Assembly: GCA_021734835.1 (NCBI GenBank)
Contig: JAIPIH010000014.1
Coordinates: 1 to 52,155 of the forward strand
From: Candidatus Cloacimonadota bacterium
Lineage (GTDB): Bacteria > Cloacimonadota > Cloacimonadia > Cloacimonadales > TCS61
Direction: 5' to 3'
DNA length: 52,155 bases
Under the pieces are notes generated by a model, which worked only from the letters and a program-made list of their open reading frames with translations, was not told where the DNA came from and did no database searches. This document shows positions 24,541-34,009 of this stretch, one piece after another. Position 1 is the first letter of the stretch. Every line of letters starts with the position of its first letter. The position numbers and the translations under genes were made by a program.

Positions 24541-26997
24541 TTATTTCAATAGGATCATTTTTTTGGTACTGGTGTAGCGTTCTACAATGTTTAAATTGTA
24601 CAAATAAATCCCTGATGAAACATTCTTCCCTGCATCATCCTTTCCATTCCAAACGGTTTCATGATATCCGCTGTCTTGTGTAGTACTGACAAGAGTGCGA
24701 ACTTTCTGTCCCTTCAGATTGTAAACTATAAGTTCTACTTGAGAATTCTCAGCTAGATTGTAGGATATAGTTGTTGAGGGGTTGAATGGATTAGGATAGT
24801 TTTCGTTTAAACTATATCTTGTTGGTGAGATAATTTCCTCTTCAGATCCGGAGGGATTTGTTGAGATAGCAACAGCTTGAATACAAAAGTTAAAATTAAA
24901 GGAACCACTATTCAATTGTGTCCAGTTTCCTCCAATTCTAATATAAGCTCCACCGTCAACTTGTGGCCCGACATCGTGATATGCAGCAGGCAAAACGCCT
25001 TCATTTGCACTAATCTGATATCCAACATAATATTCATTTTCAGGATCGATAGGTACGAAATTATCGAAGATAACAGTTTTCCAAGTATTATCACTAAAGT
25101 TTGTAACAGCTTTCTCAGTTATCAAAGATGAACCTCTCCAGAGCTGTACTGAGATAGAGCCATCTTCTGCATTGAAAGGTGCTAAGAAGGATATCTTAGC
25201 AAACGCATCATCGTCGTGTCCCAGTAGCATTTCACCTGATAGCTTGATACCAACACCCATTTCCGGTAAAAGTTGATACTGACCATCAGTCACACCATGA
25301 TAAGAAAGGAAATGATCATATCCTAATTCAAGACATTCAAAGTTAAGAGTCTGATTATCAGCAGAGATCGTTATTTCTTGTTCATCAAAGAAATTACTGT
25401 TTAAGCTGGCAACAGCCTGGTAATCACCTGGTAGTAATCCCGGAACTTCAAAATTACCAGAAGCATCTGCTTGACCCATTCTGACTATTTGACCTGCCTC
25501 ATAAATTGCAATTGAAGTATTTTCAGGATTTACAGCAGCTGATACTGTTCCATCAATTGTTGAATAATCATCAAGAATAAAGGCAAGAGATGTGTTGGAT
25601 TCATTTAGCTCTGTTTCGTAAGTTTTATAAAAATATCCGCCATTTTCCAATTCAATAACAGCGGTTGCCTGATATAATCCGCCTTTTACCCAAGGTATAG
25701 AAAAAAAGCCGCCGGAGTCTGTTACCTGTATCTCATAATTTCTAGGTCCTTCTAAAGTAATAATTGTATCGGTAAGATCTGCACCTGGTGCGACAACCTG
25801 ACCGAAAACCTCAATAAATGGTTCTCCGCCATCGATATTAATTACCGCATTTGTAATTTGATTGTAACCTGCAGGCATCCCGTATGGTAGGGAATACCAG
25901 CCATCATCATAACCGCCCCAGCCCATGTTGAGGTGATATGTGTCATCAGTTTCATTCCAACCGTCACATATAATAGCATGGCCAACATCTGTTCCGGCTA
26001 TACCAAAGAAAGCAGGCTGCGCGATCATCAAATTATTTTGCAGGTTTGTGTAAAAAGTTGAGTTGATATTGCTTGTATATGATGCTGAATCATAATCAAA
26101 TTTATTCAGTAAAGCAGGTGCTACATCGCCGGGATAAGCTCCTGAGCCTGCGGAAGAATAACCCATTTCCACAGACACTCCTGCTGCAAAATTAAGACCG
26201 GCAATCATTTCAGGAGAAATAATTCCATTTGTTTCAAATGCTGATGCAAGATCAGATAAATAAGGATTCAATTCCGGGTAGGAAGGAAAGTCGTAAAGAT
26301 TATGATCGTTATCCAGATGAATTGCTGGAGCAGTATAAGTTGACCAATAATCATCGCCATCATTAAAAACAGGATTACCAAGATAACGGTGAAAATACAT
26401 AATCTGTGCCATTGCAGTTGCTACGCAACCTACAACAGTACGGCTGCCGCTTCCCGGGTCCATAGGGCAGAATGTCCAATATGGATTTGGACTTTGATTC
26501 CATTGGATCTCGATCCAGCCGCCTGTGGGACTTCCATATTCTGACGGAGGCCATGTTACATCCCTCGTAAGAAATTTACTTTCATCTCCACTAAGGTATT
26601 TTTCCCACAATTTATTATTCTTATCCTTTAAATCACGGGAAGTAATATCAAGCGCCTCATGACGCAATTCCATATCACCTTTCAGAAAAATCAACCCGTT
26701 GTTAAAATTATTCTCTTCCAAAGAAAAATTGTTACGGAAAGAATATGCAATCACTGGAGTAATATCAGTGTCTGTTGATGTGACGATAAAGCCCTCAGGT
26801 GAGAGATCGAAAACGTAAGCTAATATTTTCTTCTGTTCACCTAATAATTCGTGAAAGTCTGCTATACTATGTTTATTATGATCAGCAATCTTGAGCTTCA
26901 TTTCAGCTATTTTACTTGCTTCTTCATAATTAACCTGAACAGCTAATACATTTACAGCTAATAATATAAAGACCATTATTGGTACTAATTTTCTCAT
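24541..26997 (-). CDS. Secreted C10-family cysteine protease with Por-type C-terminal tail
   Basis: The 818-aa product has a signal peptide, then a Spi-like inhibitory propeptide (about 20-90, VNYEEASKIAEMKL). The catalytic domain (about 150-390) resembles streptopain (SpeB): Cys191 in VVGCVATAMAQ, His340 in DVGHAIICDGW, and YHLNMGWGGYDDGWY. Two carboxypeptidase-regulatory-like beta domains and a carbohydrate-binding-like jelly-roll region follow. The C-terminal 85 residues are the sorting tail (NENYPNPFNPSTTISY ... SSGIYLYNL ... TKKMILLK). GGAGG precedes the ATG. It likely digests external protein after release through a Por-like system. Confidence 0.93.
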   Translation of the reverse strand: MRKLVPIMVFILLAVNVLAVQVNYEEASKIAEMKLKIADHNKHSIADFHELLGEQKKILAYVFDLSPEGFIVTSTDTDITPVIAYSFRNNFSLEENNFNNGLIFLKGDMELRHEALDITSRDLKDKNNKLWEKYLSGDESKFLTRDVTWPPSEYGSPTGGWIEIQWNQSPNPYWTFCPMDPGSGSRTVVGCVATAMAQIMYFHRYLGNPVFNDGDDYWSTYTAPAIHLDNDHNLYDFPSYPELNPYLSDLASAFETNGIISPEMIAGLNFAAGVSVEMGYSSAGSGAYPGDVAPALLNKFDYDSASYTSNINSTFYTNLQNNLMIAQPAFFGIAGTDVGHAIICDGWNETDDTYHLNMGWGGYDDGWYSLPYGMPAGYNQITNAVINIDGGEPFIEVFGQVVAPGADLTDTIITLEGPRNYEIQVTDSGGFFSIPWVKGGLYQATAVIELENGGYFYKTYETELNESNTSLAFILDDYSTIDGTVSAAVNPENTSIAIYEAGQIVRMGQADASGNFEVPGLLPGDYQAVASLNSNFFDEQEITISADNQTLNFECLELGYDHFLSYHGVTDGQYQLLPEMGVGIKLSGEMLLGHDDDAFAKISFLAPFNAEDGSISVQLWRGSSLITEKAVTNFSDNTWKTVIFDNFVPIDPENEYYVGYQISANEGVLPAAYHDVGPQVDGGAYIRIGGNWTQLNSGSFNFNFCIQAVAISTNPSGSEEEIISPTRYSLNENYPNPFNPSTTISYNLAENSQVELIVYNLKGQKVRTLVSTTQDSGYHETVWNGKDDAGKNVSSGIYLYNLNIVERYTSTKKMILLK

Positions 26998-27011
26998 TGT
27001 TCCTCCATTTT

Positions 27012-28646
27012 TTATTTAATTAAGATCATTTTTTTTATCATATTTGTTTTTTCGTTTTCTAATTTATAGAAATAAAGACCTGAACTTACTTTTGCGTTCT
27101 GATCATTGTTACCTTGCCAAATTACATTATGTGTTCCGGCAGATAAATGATCGTTTACTAAAGTTTTTATGAATTGACCCTTCATATTGAATATTGTAAG
27201 AGTATAATTGCCTTCTTCCTTAAGATCAAAGCTGATAGTTGTTTGTGGATTAAAGGGATTTGGATAATTGAACATAGTAAAAGGCGGCGTTGAAAAATTA
27301 TTTTCTTCAGAATGAGTATAAGTTGAATCTGACAAGGAAATATTATCGATCATGATACCAAACCCTTCCGGAATATCTTCATTGGAATGCAAGCCTAAAC
27401 GCAATTGAATTGTCTCGCCACTGAGTTGAGAGAGATCATTATATCCGCTCCAATTGGCTGAAAAGTAAGACCATTCATCTATACTGCCGGTGAAAACAAC
27501 ATTTTCTAACTCCGGATCACCAAGTGGATTGGAAATGGAATTCCAATTTGACCAAATAATTAGTGGTGGAAAAAAAGCAGCAATGTATCTCACTTCCACT
27601 GAGAAGTAATCACACTGCGGGAAAGAAATCTCATCCAGTGCCGTCCTGATCTTCATATCGAAAAATACATTACTCTCTTCCGGTAATATAATTTGAGTGC
27701 TAGTAATATAATTATGCATATTAGCGTTGTAATTAGAAGTTTCGGGATCAAAGCAGCCAATAACGTTAGGCGGAGATGGAGCATTCAGAACCGAGGCGAT
27801 ATGCCATAAGTCTCCACCTTTTTCTGTGTTAGAATAACTTATAAAACCAGTTTCATCCTCACCGTTATTTTCAAATACTCCAGCCACGTCTATGTTATCC
27901 AAATACAGCCCTGTAAATTCAGGATTAGTAACAGTAGATGTGTTCGGATCCGAAGCAAATGCAAAGCTAAAGATCACATTTTCATCGTGATACACAGCAG
28001 GAATGGAAATTGAAGTTGAATTCCATTCAACAGAACCACCCCAACCGGGTATCCCGGGTAATCCATCCGGATCTTCATTATGCTCATAACCAAAACTGTA
28101 TAAGCTATTACTATTATAAGCGGGATTACACTCAGTTAAGATAACGGCTTCAGAATAATCGTCCGCTTCCTTTCTGATGCGGACATTAAAACCATCCCAT
28201 CCATCGAAATTACCATTACTTCCCAAGGCTTCCATTGATCTGAATTGCTCGAAGGTTAGTATTAGATCACCCGAACTTGGTAAAGTTATCACCGGTGTAT
28301 CTAAAATTTGATACCAGCTATCATCATAACCGCCGTTAGGGCCAATATTCTCATCTGCCATACGCCAGGATTGTCCTGAACCACCGTAAGCATTGTATGT
28401 AGAAGTGTTCCAGAATGATCCTGGATCAGTGATATCAGTTGTTATCCAGTCTTCAGCTCCACTGTCAAAATCTTCAAAGAAGATCAGGTTTTCAGTTGTC
28501 CTAAAATCCTGAGTGGAATTTAAAGATTCAGCCTTAATTATCGTGAAATTATCTGCATATAGCGTTAAGCCTGCACAAAGCAGGCTTAACAACACGATTG
28601 TTTTGATTATTTTATAATCCGCCTTCATAGCGGATGATATATGCAT
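27012..28646 (-). CDS. Exported protein with choice-of-anchor-J-like domains and Por-type tail
   Basis: The 544-aa product has a signal peptide (IKTIVLLSLLCAGLTLYA). Two beta-rich segments follow: the first (about 55-260) begins FFEDFDSGAEDWITTD and ends LYLDNIDVAG, and the second (about 280-440) ends GIMIDNISLSDS. Both resemble MAM/choice-of-anchor-J domains. The last 85 residues are a sorting tail (MFNYPNPFNPQTTISF ... SSGLYFYKL ... IKKMILIK). No catalytic motif is seen. The start is uncertain: MHISSAM begins three bases after the GAPDH stop, with a weak GGAA upstream. It lies 14 bases before the C10 protease gene. Confidence 0.82.
   Translation of the reverse strand: MHISSAMKADYKIIKTIVLLSLLCAGLTLYADNFTIIKAESLNSTQDFRTTENLIFFEDFDSGAEDWITTDITDPGSFWNTSTYNAYGGSGQSWRMADENIGPNGGYDDSWYQILDTPVITLPSSGDLILTFEQFRSMEALGSNGNFDGWDGFNVRIRKEADDYSEAVILTECNPAYNSNSLYSFGYEHNEDPDGLPGIPGWGGSVEWNSTSISIPAVYHDENVIFSFAFASDPNTSTVTNPEFTGLYLDNIDVAGVFENNGEDETGFISYSNTEKGGDLWHIASVLNAPSPPNVIGCFDPETSNYNANMHNYITSTQIILPEESNVFFDMKIRTALDEISFPQCDYFSVEVRYIAAFFPPLIIWSNWNSISNPLGDPELENVVFTGSIDEWSYFSANWSGYNDLSQLSGETIQLRLGLHSNEDIPEGFGIMIDNISLSDSTYTHSEENNFSTPPFTMFNYPNPFNPQTTISFDLKEEGNYTLTIFNMKGQFIKTLVNDHLSAGTHNVIWQGNNDQNAKVSSGLYFYKLENEKTNMIKKMILIK
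28564..28590. repeat. Perfect 11-bp hairpin inside a signal-peptide coding region
   Basis: GTTAAGCCTGC-ACAAA-GCAGGCTTAAC is a perfect 11-bp inverted repeat with a five-base loop. It lies 57-83 bases inside the start of the exported protein gene, where it codes for the hydrophobic LLSLLCAGLTL core. No T-tract follows on either strand, so it is not a terminator. A second, smaller hairpin (ATCCGC/GCGGAT, 28617-28635) lies nearer the start codon. Confidence 0.7.
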
Positions 28647-28649
28647 ATT

Positions 28650-29648
28650 TTATTCCATTTCCGAAAGATATTTTATCAGATCTACTACTCTTGTAGCATA
28701 GCCGGTCTCATTATCATACCAGCTGAGAACTTTAATCAGGTTATTATTTACCATAGTTACTTCAGCATCAAAAATTGAGGAAGCTGGATTACCAATGATA
28801 TCCGTTGATACTATTGGAGCTTCGGTATATTCCAGGATACCTTTTAATTTATTTTCTGAGGCATCTTTCATTAACTTATTGATCTCTTCTTTTGTTGTAT
28901 TTCTATCAACTAATATTGTAACGTCAACTAAGGAACCGGTAGGAGTAGGAACTCTCACTGCCATACCGTCAATTTTACCTTTTAATGCCGGAATCACTTT
29001 TGCTGTTGCAGTTGCGGCACCGGTTGAAGTAGGAATAATGTTCAGAGCTGCAGCTCGAGCTCTTCTCAGGTCTTTATGAGGGAAATCCAATAATCGCTGA
29101 TCCATCGTATAGGAATGGATAGTAGTCATAAACGCTGATTCGACAGTAAAATTATCAGTGATCACTTTCATTACAGGAGCTAGACAATTTGTTGTACAAG
29201 AAGCATTTGAAACGATAGTATGCTCAGGTTTGAGCGTGTCATCATTGACACCTAAGACAATTGTTGCATCAACATCCCCTTTTGCCGGAGCAGAGATAAT
29301 AACTTTCTTAGCTCCTGCTTTTAGATGTTTGGCAGCTCCTTCTTTTGAACGGAAAATTCCGGTTGACTCAACAACAAGATCAACTTTCAAATCTTTCCAG
29401 GGTAAAGCTTCAGGATCTTTTTCACTAAATATTTTTGTTTCTACTCCATCCACAATCAAGGCTCCTTCTTTTGCTTCGATCTTGCTTTCCATTGGACCGT
29501 GTACAGAGTCATGCTTGAGTAGATAAACCAGATTTTTCATATCCATCAGATCATTAACCGCGACGATTTTATAATTTTTATCATTATACAAACCTCTGAA
29601 AACAAGTCTTCCAATTCTTCCAAAACCGTTGATAGCTATATGTTTCAT
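28650..29648 (-). CDS. gapA: Glyceraldehyde-3-phosphate dehydrogenase
   Basis: This glycolytic enzyme oxidises glyceraldehyde 3-phosphate with NAD. The 332-aa protein has the Rossmann motif NGFGRIGR (8-14 region), Asp33 favouring NAD, the active-site SNASCTTNCLAP with Cys151, and the C-terminal SWYDNETGYATRV. AAAGGAGTT precedes the ATG. It follows the aldolase gene by 11 bases and precedes an exported protein by three, so the transcript mixes glycolysis and secreted products. Confidence 0.98.
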   Translation of the reverse strand: MKHIAINGFGRIGRLVFRGLYNDKNYKIVAVNDLMDMKNLVYLLKHDSVHGPMESKIEAKEGALIVDGVETKIFSEKDPEALPWKDLKVDLVVESTGIFRSKEGAAKHLKAGAKKVIISAPAKGDVDATIVLGVNDDTLKPEHTIVSNASCTTNCLAPVMKVITDNFTVESAFMTTIHSYTMDQRLLDFPHKDLRRARAAALNIIPTSTGAATATAKVIPALKGKIDGMAVRVPTPTGSLVDVTILVDRNTTKEEINKLMKDASENKLKGILEYTEAPIVSTDIIGNPASSIFDAEVTMVNNNLIKVLSWYDNETGYATRVVDLIKYLSEME

Positions 29649-29659
29649 TTTAACTCCTT

Positions 29660-30634
29660 TTAAAGTAAAATTGATTTCCCGGCACTTCCTGCAATTTGAA
29701 CCAGCTCTTCGACCGTAGCCTGCATAGCTTTTTCACTCAGGATCAACCATTTCCTCGGGTCAAACCGACTTTTATCCATTATATAATCATCTTCACTAAT
29801 CCCATCAGGTTTCACGATCGCATCTTTCTCTTTTTCCCAATATGCTTGAGCAGTTCTGGCAAAATCCATTTGATAGTGAGTATCTTTATTTATTTTTACA
29901 ACACCGTTCTTTATCGCATCTGTTTGTTGTTTTGCTGTTAGTCCGGAAGCTCCGTGCAATACAAGACCTGTTTCTACATTATTAGCGATCAAAAGATCAT
30001 CGATTTCTTTGATCAGGTCGAGTTTCAATTTTATCTTTGCACCTTTTGTAACACCATGATTTGTACCAACTGAGGCAGCAAAAAGATCAACACCGGTTTT
30101 TTTAACATATTCAAGAGCTTCAGAAGGTTTGGTATATAATTCTGAATCCGAAACTATTTCATCTTCATCGCCTTTTATATATCCGATCTCGCCTTCCACT
30201 AATACACCATGTTTATGTGCAATATTTACAACTTCAGACGAAATACGGACATTTTCTTCGAACTTTTCTTTGGAAGCATCGATCATTACAGATGAAACCA
30301 GATCGTTTTCAATGCAGTAAACAATGAAATCAAAGTAGTTTGGAGTAGCATGATCGATGTGTAATCCAACTCCGGAGTTATGATATTGAGCAGAGATGAG
30401 TTTGACCATTGAAGAGATCATTTGAGCACCTGTATTTATGTCTTTAGTGTCACCCGCAGCATATTTTACTGCCCCGGAGCTCATTTGAAGCAAGCCGTCT
30501 GATCTCTGAGTTTCATAGCCTTGGATAATTCCGCGGATAGCACTGTCAAACACTACATTTGATGCAATAATTCCAAATCGAGTTTTTTTTGCTTTTAGAA
30601 AAACTTGTTTTAACTTATCACCTCTGTAAAACAT
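29660..30634 (-). CDS. fba: Class II fructose-bisphosphate aldolase family protein
   Basis: The enzyme splits fructose 1,6-bisphosphate (or a related ketose bisphosphate) using zinc. The 324-aa protein has the metal/catalytic motif HIDHA (D94, H95), VEGEIGYI, VGTNHG and LHGASGL in order, all typical of class II aldolases. CGGGAGG precedes the ATG. Pairing with gapA 11 bases downstream supports a glycolytic role; a tagatose-type substrate cannot be excluded from sequence alone. Confidence 0.93.
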   Translation of the reverse strand: MFYRGDKLKQVFLKAKKTRFGIIASNVVFDSAIRGIIQGYETQRSDGLLQMSSGAVKYAAGDTKDINTGAQMISSMVKLISAQYHNSGVGLHIDHATPNYFDFIVYCIENDLVSSVMIDASKEKFEENVRISSEVVNIAHKHGVLVEGEIGYIKGDEDEIVSDSELYTKPSEALEYVKKTGVDLFAASVGTNHGVTKGAKIKLKLDLIKEIDDLLIANNVETGLVLHGASGLTAKQQTDAIKNGVVKINKDTHYQMDFARTAQAYWEKEKDAIVKPDGISEDDYIMDKSRFDPRKWLILSEKAMQATVEELVQIAGSAGKSILL

Positions 30635-30661
30635 ATTCCCTCCCGAATACTCAAATTACTT

Positions 30662-32365
30662 TTAATCTTCGAATTCTATTTCATCTTTTGATTTTTTATC
30701 ATTTTTTAAAGTAGATAACATATACTCTGCAGATTCAGTAAGATCACTGCCAGGAAATTGCACCAGGAATTTCTCAAATATTTCTATAGCTTTCTCTTTG
30801 TTATTTAGCTCTTCAGCATATAAGAACCCTTTCATGAACAGAGCTTTGTGATCATCTTCACTATTCTTGTGATATTTGATAATTTCGTCATAGTAGAAAA
30901 TCGCATCATTAAATCTATTTCTTTTTTGAGCTGCTTCTGCCTTATTGAAATATTCTTCTGCTGAAAGTACAACTATCATTTTATCAGGATATTTTTCCAT
31001 ACTATATTTATTTTCAAGCTCTTGCTTAACAAGCTCGAACTTAGCTTTTGATTCGTCTCTCATAATAGTTTTTTTAACTTTGTCTTTAACTTCTTCGAAA
31101 GGCTGAGCCACTGCTTTGGTGTCTTCCAATACTCTAAAAAATACATACTTATCTTTTGAGTTTTTGAAAACCCCGCTTAGCTTATTCACTTCGGTAGCCC
31201 AAACCATATCACAATATACTTCATCCTTGCCTATTCCAGGGATGATCCCATTATTATAGATCTTATTCAAAATTCCATCTTTGGTATTATATATAGAATT
31301 TTCCTGGATCAAAGTGAGAATATCAGTTTCTTTTCCTTCTTTCATTAACTTTTTTACTTTCTTATGCATTTTTGCTGCTGTCTTCTTATTTTCAAAGCCG
31401 AAAGTCTGGATCTTACGATAAGCTAATGAACTGAAATCTTTTATATTATCGTTGTAGAACTTAAGTAAATTTTCTTCACTGGTGTCGATCGATTCAGCAA
31501 CCAGTGTGTTATAAATTGTTCTTAAGGCCATATTACGCTCAATAGAAACAACCATCTTCTTAATGGATTCATTTTTGCCATAACCGTGATCAATGGCGTC
31601 TAAGTAAAATACATCTGACTTAACAATGTCTTCAACGTATTTTTTTAATCCTGCTTCAGAATTTAATTTTGCCTGTGTTCTTGCTGGTAATATCTCTATG
31701 TTATCAACGATATCTTTCACAGTTCTTTTAATTTTATCACGAGAAGAATTTACGACTAATTGCTGAAATATAGCTTCGTTACTTTCCGGATCTTTAAAAT
31801 TGATCTCAGGAAGGATACTATAATTGATTTTTACTTCGAATTTATTGATCAATTCATCTTTTTTTGTTTCAATAAAGGCATTTTCTTTTTCCGGTCTCAA
31901 ACGACTTTCTATCGCTGCTTCTGCTTCTTCGAAAGTTCTATCTTTAAACTGATCATGATTTTCTTTAAAATAATTTTGCTTCTCTTCTTGTGTAAATGAG
32001 ATATTTTCCTGAAGTAAATCTTTGGAGTATTCAGCAAAATAAGTAGCTCTGATCTGGTCAATTGTTCTCTTCTTAAAGGCATCTTTATCCATTACTTTTT
32101 GCTCCAACGCTTCCAGATAAAATACAGTTTCTACACAAATAATATCTAGAAGTTCTTTTTTTCCTTCTAAACTATTGTATCTTGATTTATACATTGGAGG
32201 GATCTGAGAAAGACGATCATTAATATCACCCATAGTGATCTTGCCTGCTAGATACTTTGCAACTATTGTAGAATCTGCTACTTCAGATGCGGCAAACAAA
32301 TTTAATAAGATAAATAATAAGACAATTGTAAAGATTGTTTTGCTTTTCGTTTTTCGGTAATACAT
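30662..32365 (-). CDS. SurA/PpiD-like periplasmic foldase with C-terminal TPRs
   Basis: The 567-aa product has a signal or anchor segment (TIFTIVLLFILLNLFAA). SurA-type N-terminal helices (ITMGDINDRLSQIPPMYKS) and a parvulin-like rotamase region (about 310-430, YRKIQTFGFENKKTAAKMHK) follow. TPR helices resembling BamD/YbgF close the protein (RFNDAIFYYDEIIKYHKNS, AIEIFEKFLVQFPGSDL). Such proteins fold outer-membrane and exported proteins. The ATG at 32365 lies 11 bases after AAAGGAG; a longer frame from a TTG overlaps that site. It heads the operon with aldolase, GAPDH and two secreted proteins, which it may help fold. Confidence 0.82.
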   Translation of the reverse strand: MYYRKTKSKTIFTIVLLFILLNLFAASEVADSTIVAKYLAGKITMGDINDRLSQIPPMYKSRYNSLEGKKELLDIICVETVFYLEALEQKVMDKDAFKKRTIDQIRATYFAEYSKDLLQENISFTQEEKQNYFKENHDQFKDRTFEEAEAAIESRLRPEKENAFIETKKDELINKFEVKINYSILPEINFKDPESNEAIFQQLVVNSSRDKIKRTVKDIVDNIEILPARTQAKLNSEAGLKKYVEDIVKSDVFYLDAIDHGYGKNESIKKMVVSIERNMALRTIYNTLVAESIDTSEENLLKFYNDNIKDFSSLAYRKIQTFGFENKKTAAKMHKKVKKLMKEGKETDILTLIQENSIYNTKDGILNKIYNNGIIPGIGKDEVYCDMVWATEVNKLSGVFKNSKDKYVFFRVLEDTKAVAQPFEEVKDKVKKTIMRDESKAKFELVKQELENKYSMEKYPDKMIVVLSAEEYFNKAEAAQKRNRFNDAIFYYDEIIKYHKNSEDDHKALFMKGFLYAEELNNKEKAIEIFEKFLVQFPGSDLTESAEYMLSTLKNDKKSKDEIEFED

Positions 32366-32482
32366 AATTTTACTATCTCCTTTATACAATTTAGAACATC
32401 ACAAAAAAAAATTGACTGTTTAAAGTCAAGTAAATAAATGGAAGGTGTTTAGAAAGTACAGAATGAGATAGAAGGTTATTTT

Positions 32483-32929
32483 ATGGGTATATTTTCACGT
32501 GATTTGATCGTGAACAATTATTATGCATTAGATAAAAAAAGATGTTTGGAGGAGATGGTAGAGTTTCTCTTTAAGCGTGACATTATAGTTTCTGTGGAAA
32601 AATTTTTTAAGGCAATAATGGAAAGGGAAAACTTGATGTCTACTGGGATAGGTCAAAAAGTTGCGATTCCCCATGCCCGTACTCAATTTGCCAAAGAAAT
32701 GAAAATTGCAGTGTATAAGCTTGACAATGAAATCGATTTTAATTCCATTGATAGCGTAGCTGTTAAATTAATTTTTATGATAGCTGTTCCCGATCAGAAA
32801 AAAGATGAATATATGAAGGTTTTAAGCGGGATTTCAAATTTTTTGCGGATAGAAGAAAATCGGAATAAATTATTTAATTCCAATGATGCAGAAGAGCTGT
32901 ATAATACACTTAAGGAAGTCAAAGTATGA
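32483..32929 (+). CDS. PTS fructose/nitrogen-type EIIA domain protein
   Basis: The 148-aa protein is a single EIIA domain of the PtsN/FruA type. The phosphorylatable His64 lies in the signature GIGQKVAIPHART. No EI, HPr or membrane EIIC/EIIB lies nearby, so a regulatory PTS-Ntr-like role seems more likely than sugar transport. GAAGG precedes the ATG. Its stop overlaps the start of the PorV-like gene (ATGA). It is divergent from the foldase operon; a TTGACT-N6-AGTCAA palindrome (32412-32429) lies between them. Confidence 0.93.
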   Translation: MGIFSRDLIVNNYYALDKKRCLEEMVEFLFKRDIIVSVEKFFKAIMERENLMSTGIGQKVAIPHARTQFAKEMKIAVYKLDNEIDFNSIDSVAVKLIFMIAVPDQKKDEYMKVLSGISNFLRIEENRNKLFNSNDAEELYNTLKEVKV

Positions 32930-33879
32930 AAAGCAAATTTAATATTTTCTTCGCATTGATATTCTTTGCGAGTATTTCATTATTAGCGCAGAATGAAAAT
33001 ACTGGAACCAGCGGGTTTACATTTTTGAAAGTTAATTATTCGGCTCGAGCCGCTGCCATGGGTAATGCTTATACCGGTTTGGCGAATGAGGCAGATGCTG
33101 TCTTTTTTAATCCAGCTGGACTTGTACAATTAAAATCACCTCAAGCATCCTTGACCTATATGAATTATTTAGAAGGTATTAATTGCGGCTCCGCAGTTTA
33201 TGCACATCCCATGAATGATAAAACTGTTTTTGCGTTTTTCGCCAAAGGTCTTACTGCGACCGAGGATCGGACAATCGCAGATGAAATGGGACAATACGCC
33301 GGAGTAGATGGTACTTTCGGCATGTCTGATCTGGTTTTTGGAATAAGTGCAGCAAGATATGTACTTGATATCTTAGATGTCGGGATCAATATAAAATTTA
33401 TTCAGGAATCACTTGATGAAAATTCAGCTTCGGCAGCCGTTTTTGATCTAGCGATTTTACATCAAACAACCAACAAATATTTAAAACTAGGAATTGCGGT
33501 TCGAAATATCGGGAAGCAATTATCGTATTTTACCGATAATGAATATCAGGAAGATATGCCGACAACTTTTACTGCTGGATTTAACTATCATCCCAAGGAT
33601 AAAATTTATGTTACGATCGATGTTTATAAACCGGCAGATAATGATTTTTTTGGTCATCTTGGAATAGAATATCAAGTTCATACAGCTATCGCATTAAGAG
33701 CCGGCTATAAAACAAACGCTACTGATTGGGCTACAGGTGGTGATAAAGAACTTTTCTCGGGTATCTCATTCGGTTCGGGATTTGATCTTAAAAAATACAA
33801 TATGAAATTAGACTACGCAATTGTATCCTTCGGTGATCTGGGATTCGTTAATCAAATCTCTATTAAATACATTTTCTAA
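32926..33879 (+). CDS. PorV/PorQ-family outer-membrane protein
   Basis: The 317-aa product has a signal peptide and the family start: GTSGFTFLKVNYSARAAAMG, AYTGLANEADAVF and FNPAGL (61-66). The remainder is a 14-strand-like FadL-type barrel ending in ISIKYIF with terminal Phe. PorV is the outer-membrane shuttle that moves cargo from the type IX translocon to the surface, and relatives of unknown role are abundant in this part of the tree. It is translationally coupled to the EIIA gene. A second family member lies at 48753. Confidence 0.9.
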   Translation: MKSKFNIFFALIFFASISLLAQNENTGTSGFTFLKVNYSARAAAMGNAYTGLANEADAVFFNPAGLVQLKSPQASLTYMNYLEGINCGSAVYAHPMNDKTVFAFFAKGLTATEDRTIADEMGQYAGVDGTFGMSDLVFGISAARYVLDILDVGINIKFIQESLDENSASAAVFDLAILHQTTNKYLKLGIAVRNIGKQLSYFTDNEYQEDMPTTFTAGFNYHPKDKIYVTIDVYKPADNDFFGHLGIEYQVHTAIALRAGYKTNATDWATGGDKELFSGISFGSGFDLKKYNMKLDYAIVSFGDLGFVNQISIKYIF

Positions 33880-34009
33880 TTTATTCAATTGTGAATATTC
33901 ATCCAACTATTTTTCCCTAATTTCCCGATGACTTGTTTATTTTTTCTGAAAAGTATTAGACAACTATCTTTTAATAAAAAATATGGAGAAAATTTTTTTT
34001 GAGGGATTA

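Noticed and set aside
27012..28646. Immune-inhibitor-A-like metalloprotease
   Set aside because: The choice-of-anchor-J-like domains recall such proteins, but no HExxH or other catalytic motif is present.
32412..32429. TTGACT-N6-AGTCAA as a firm operator or double promoter
   Set aside because: It is a single short palindrome in AT-rich DNA and neither strand has a good -10 element at the right distance; kept only as a hint in the findings.
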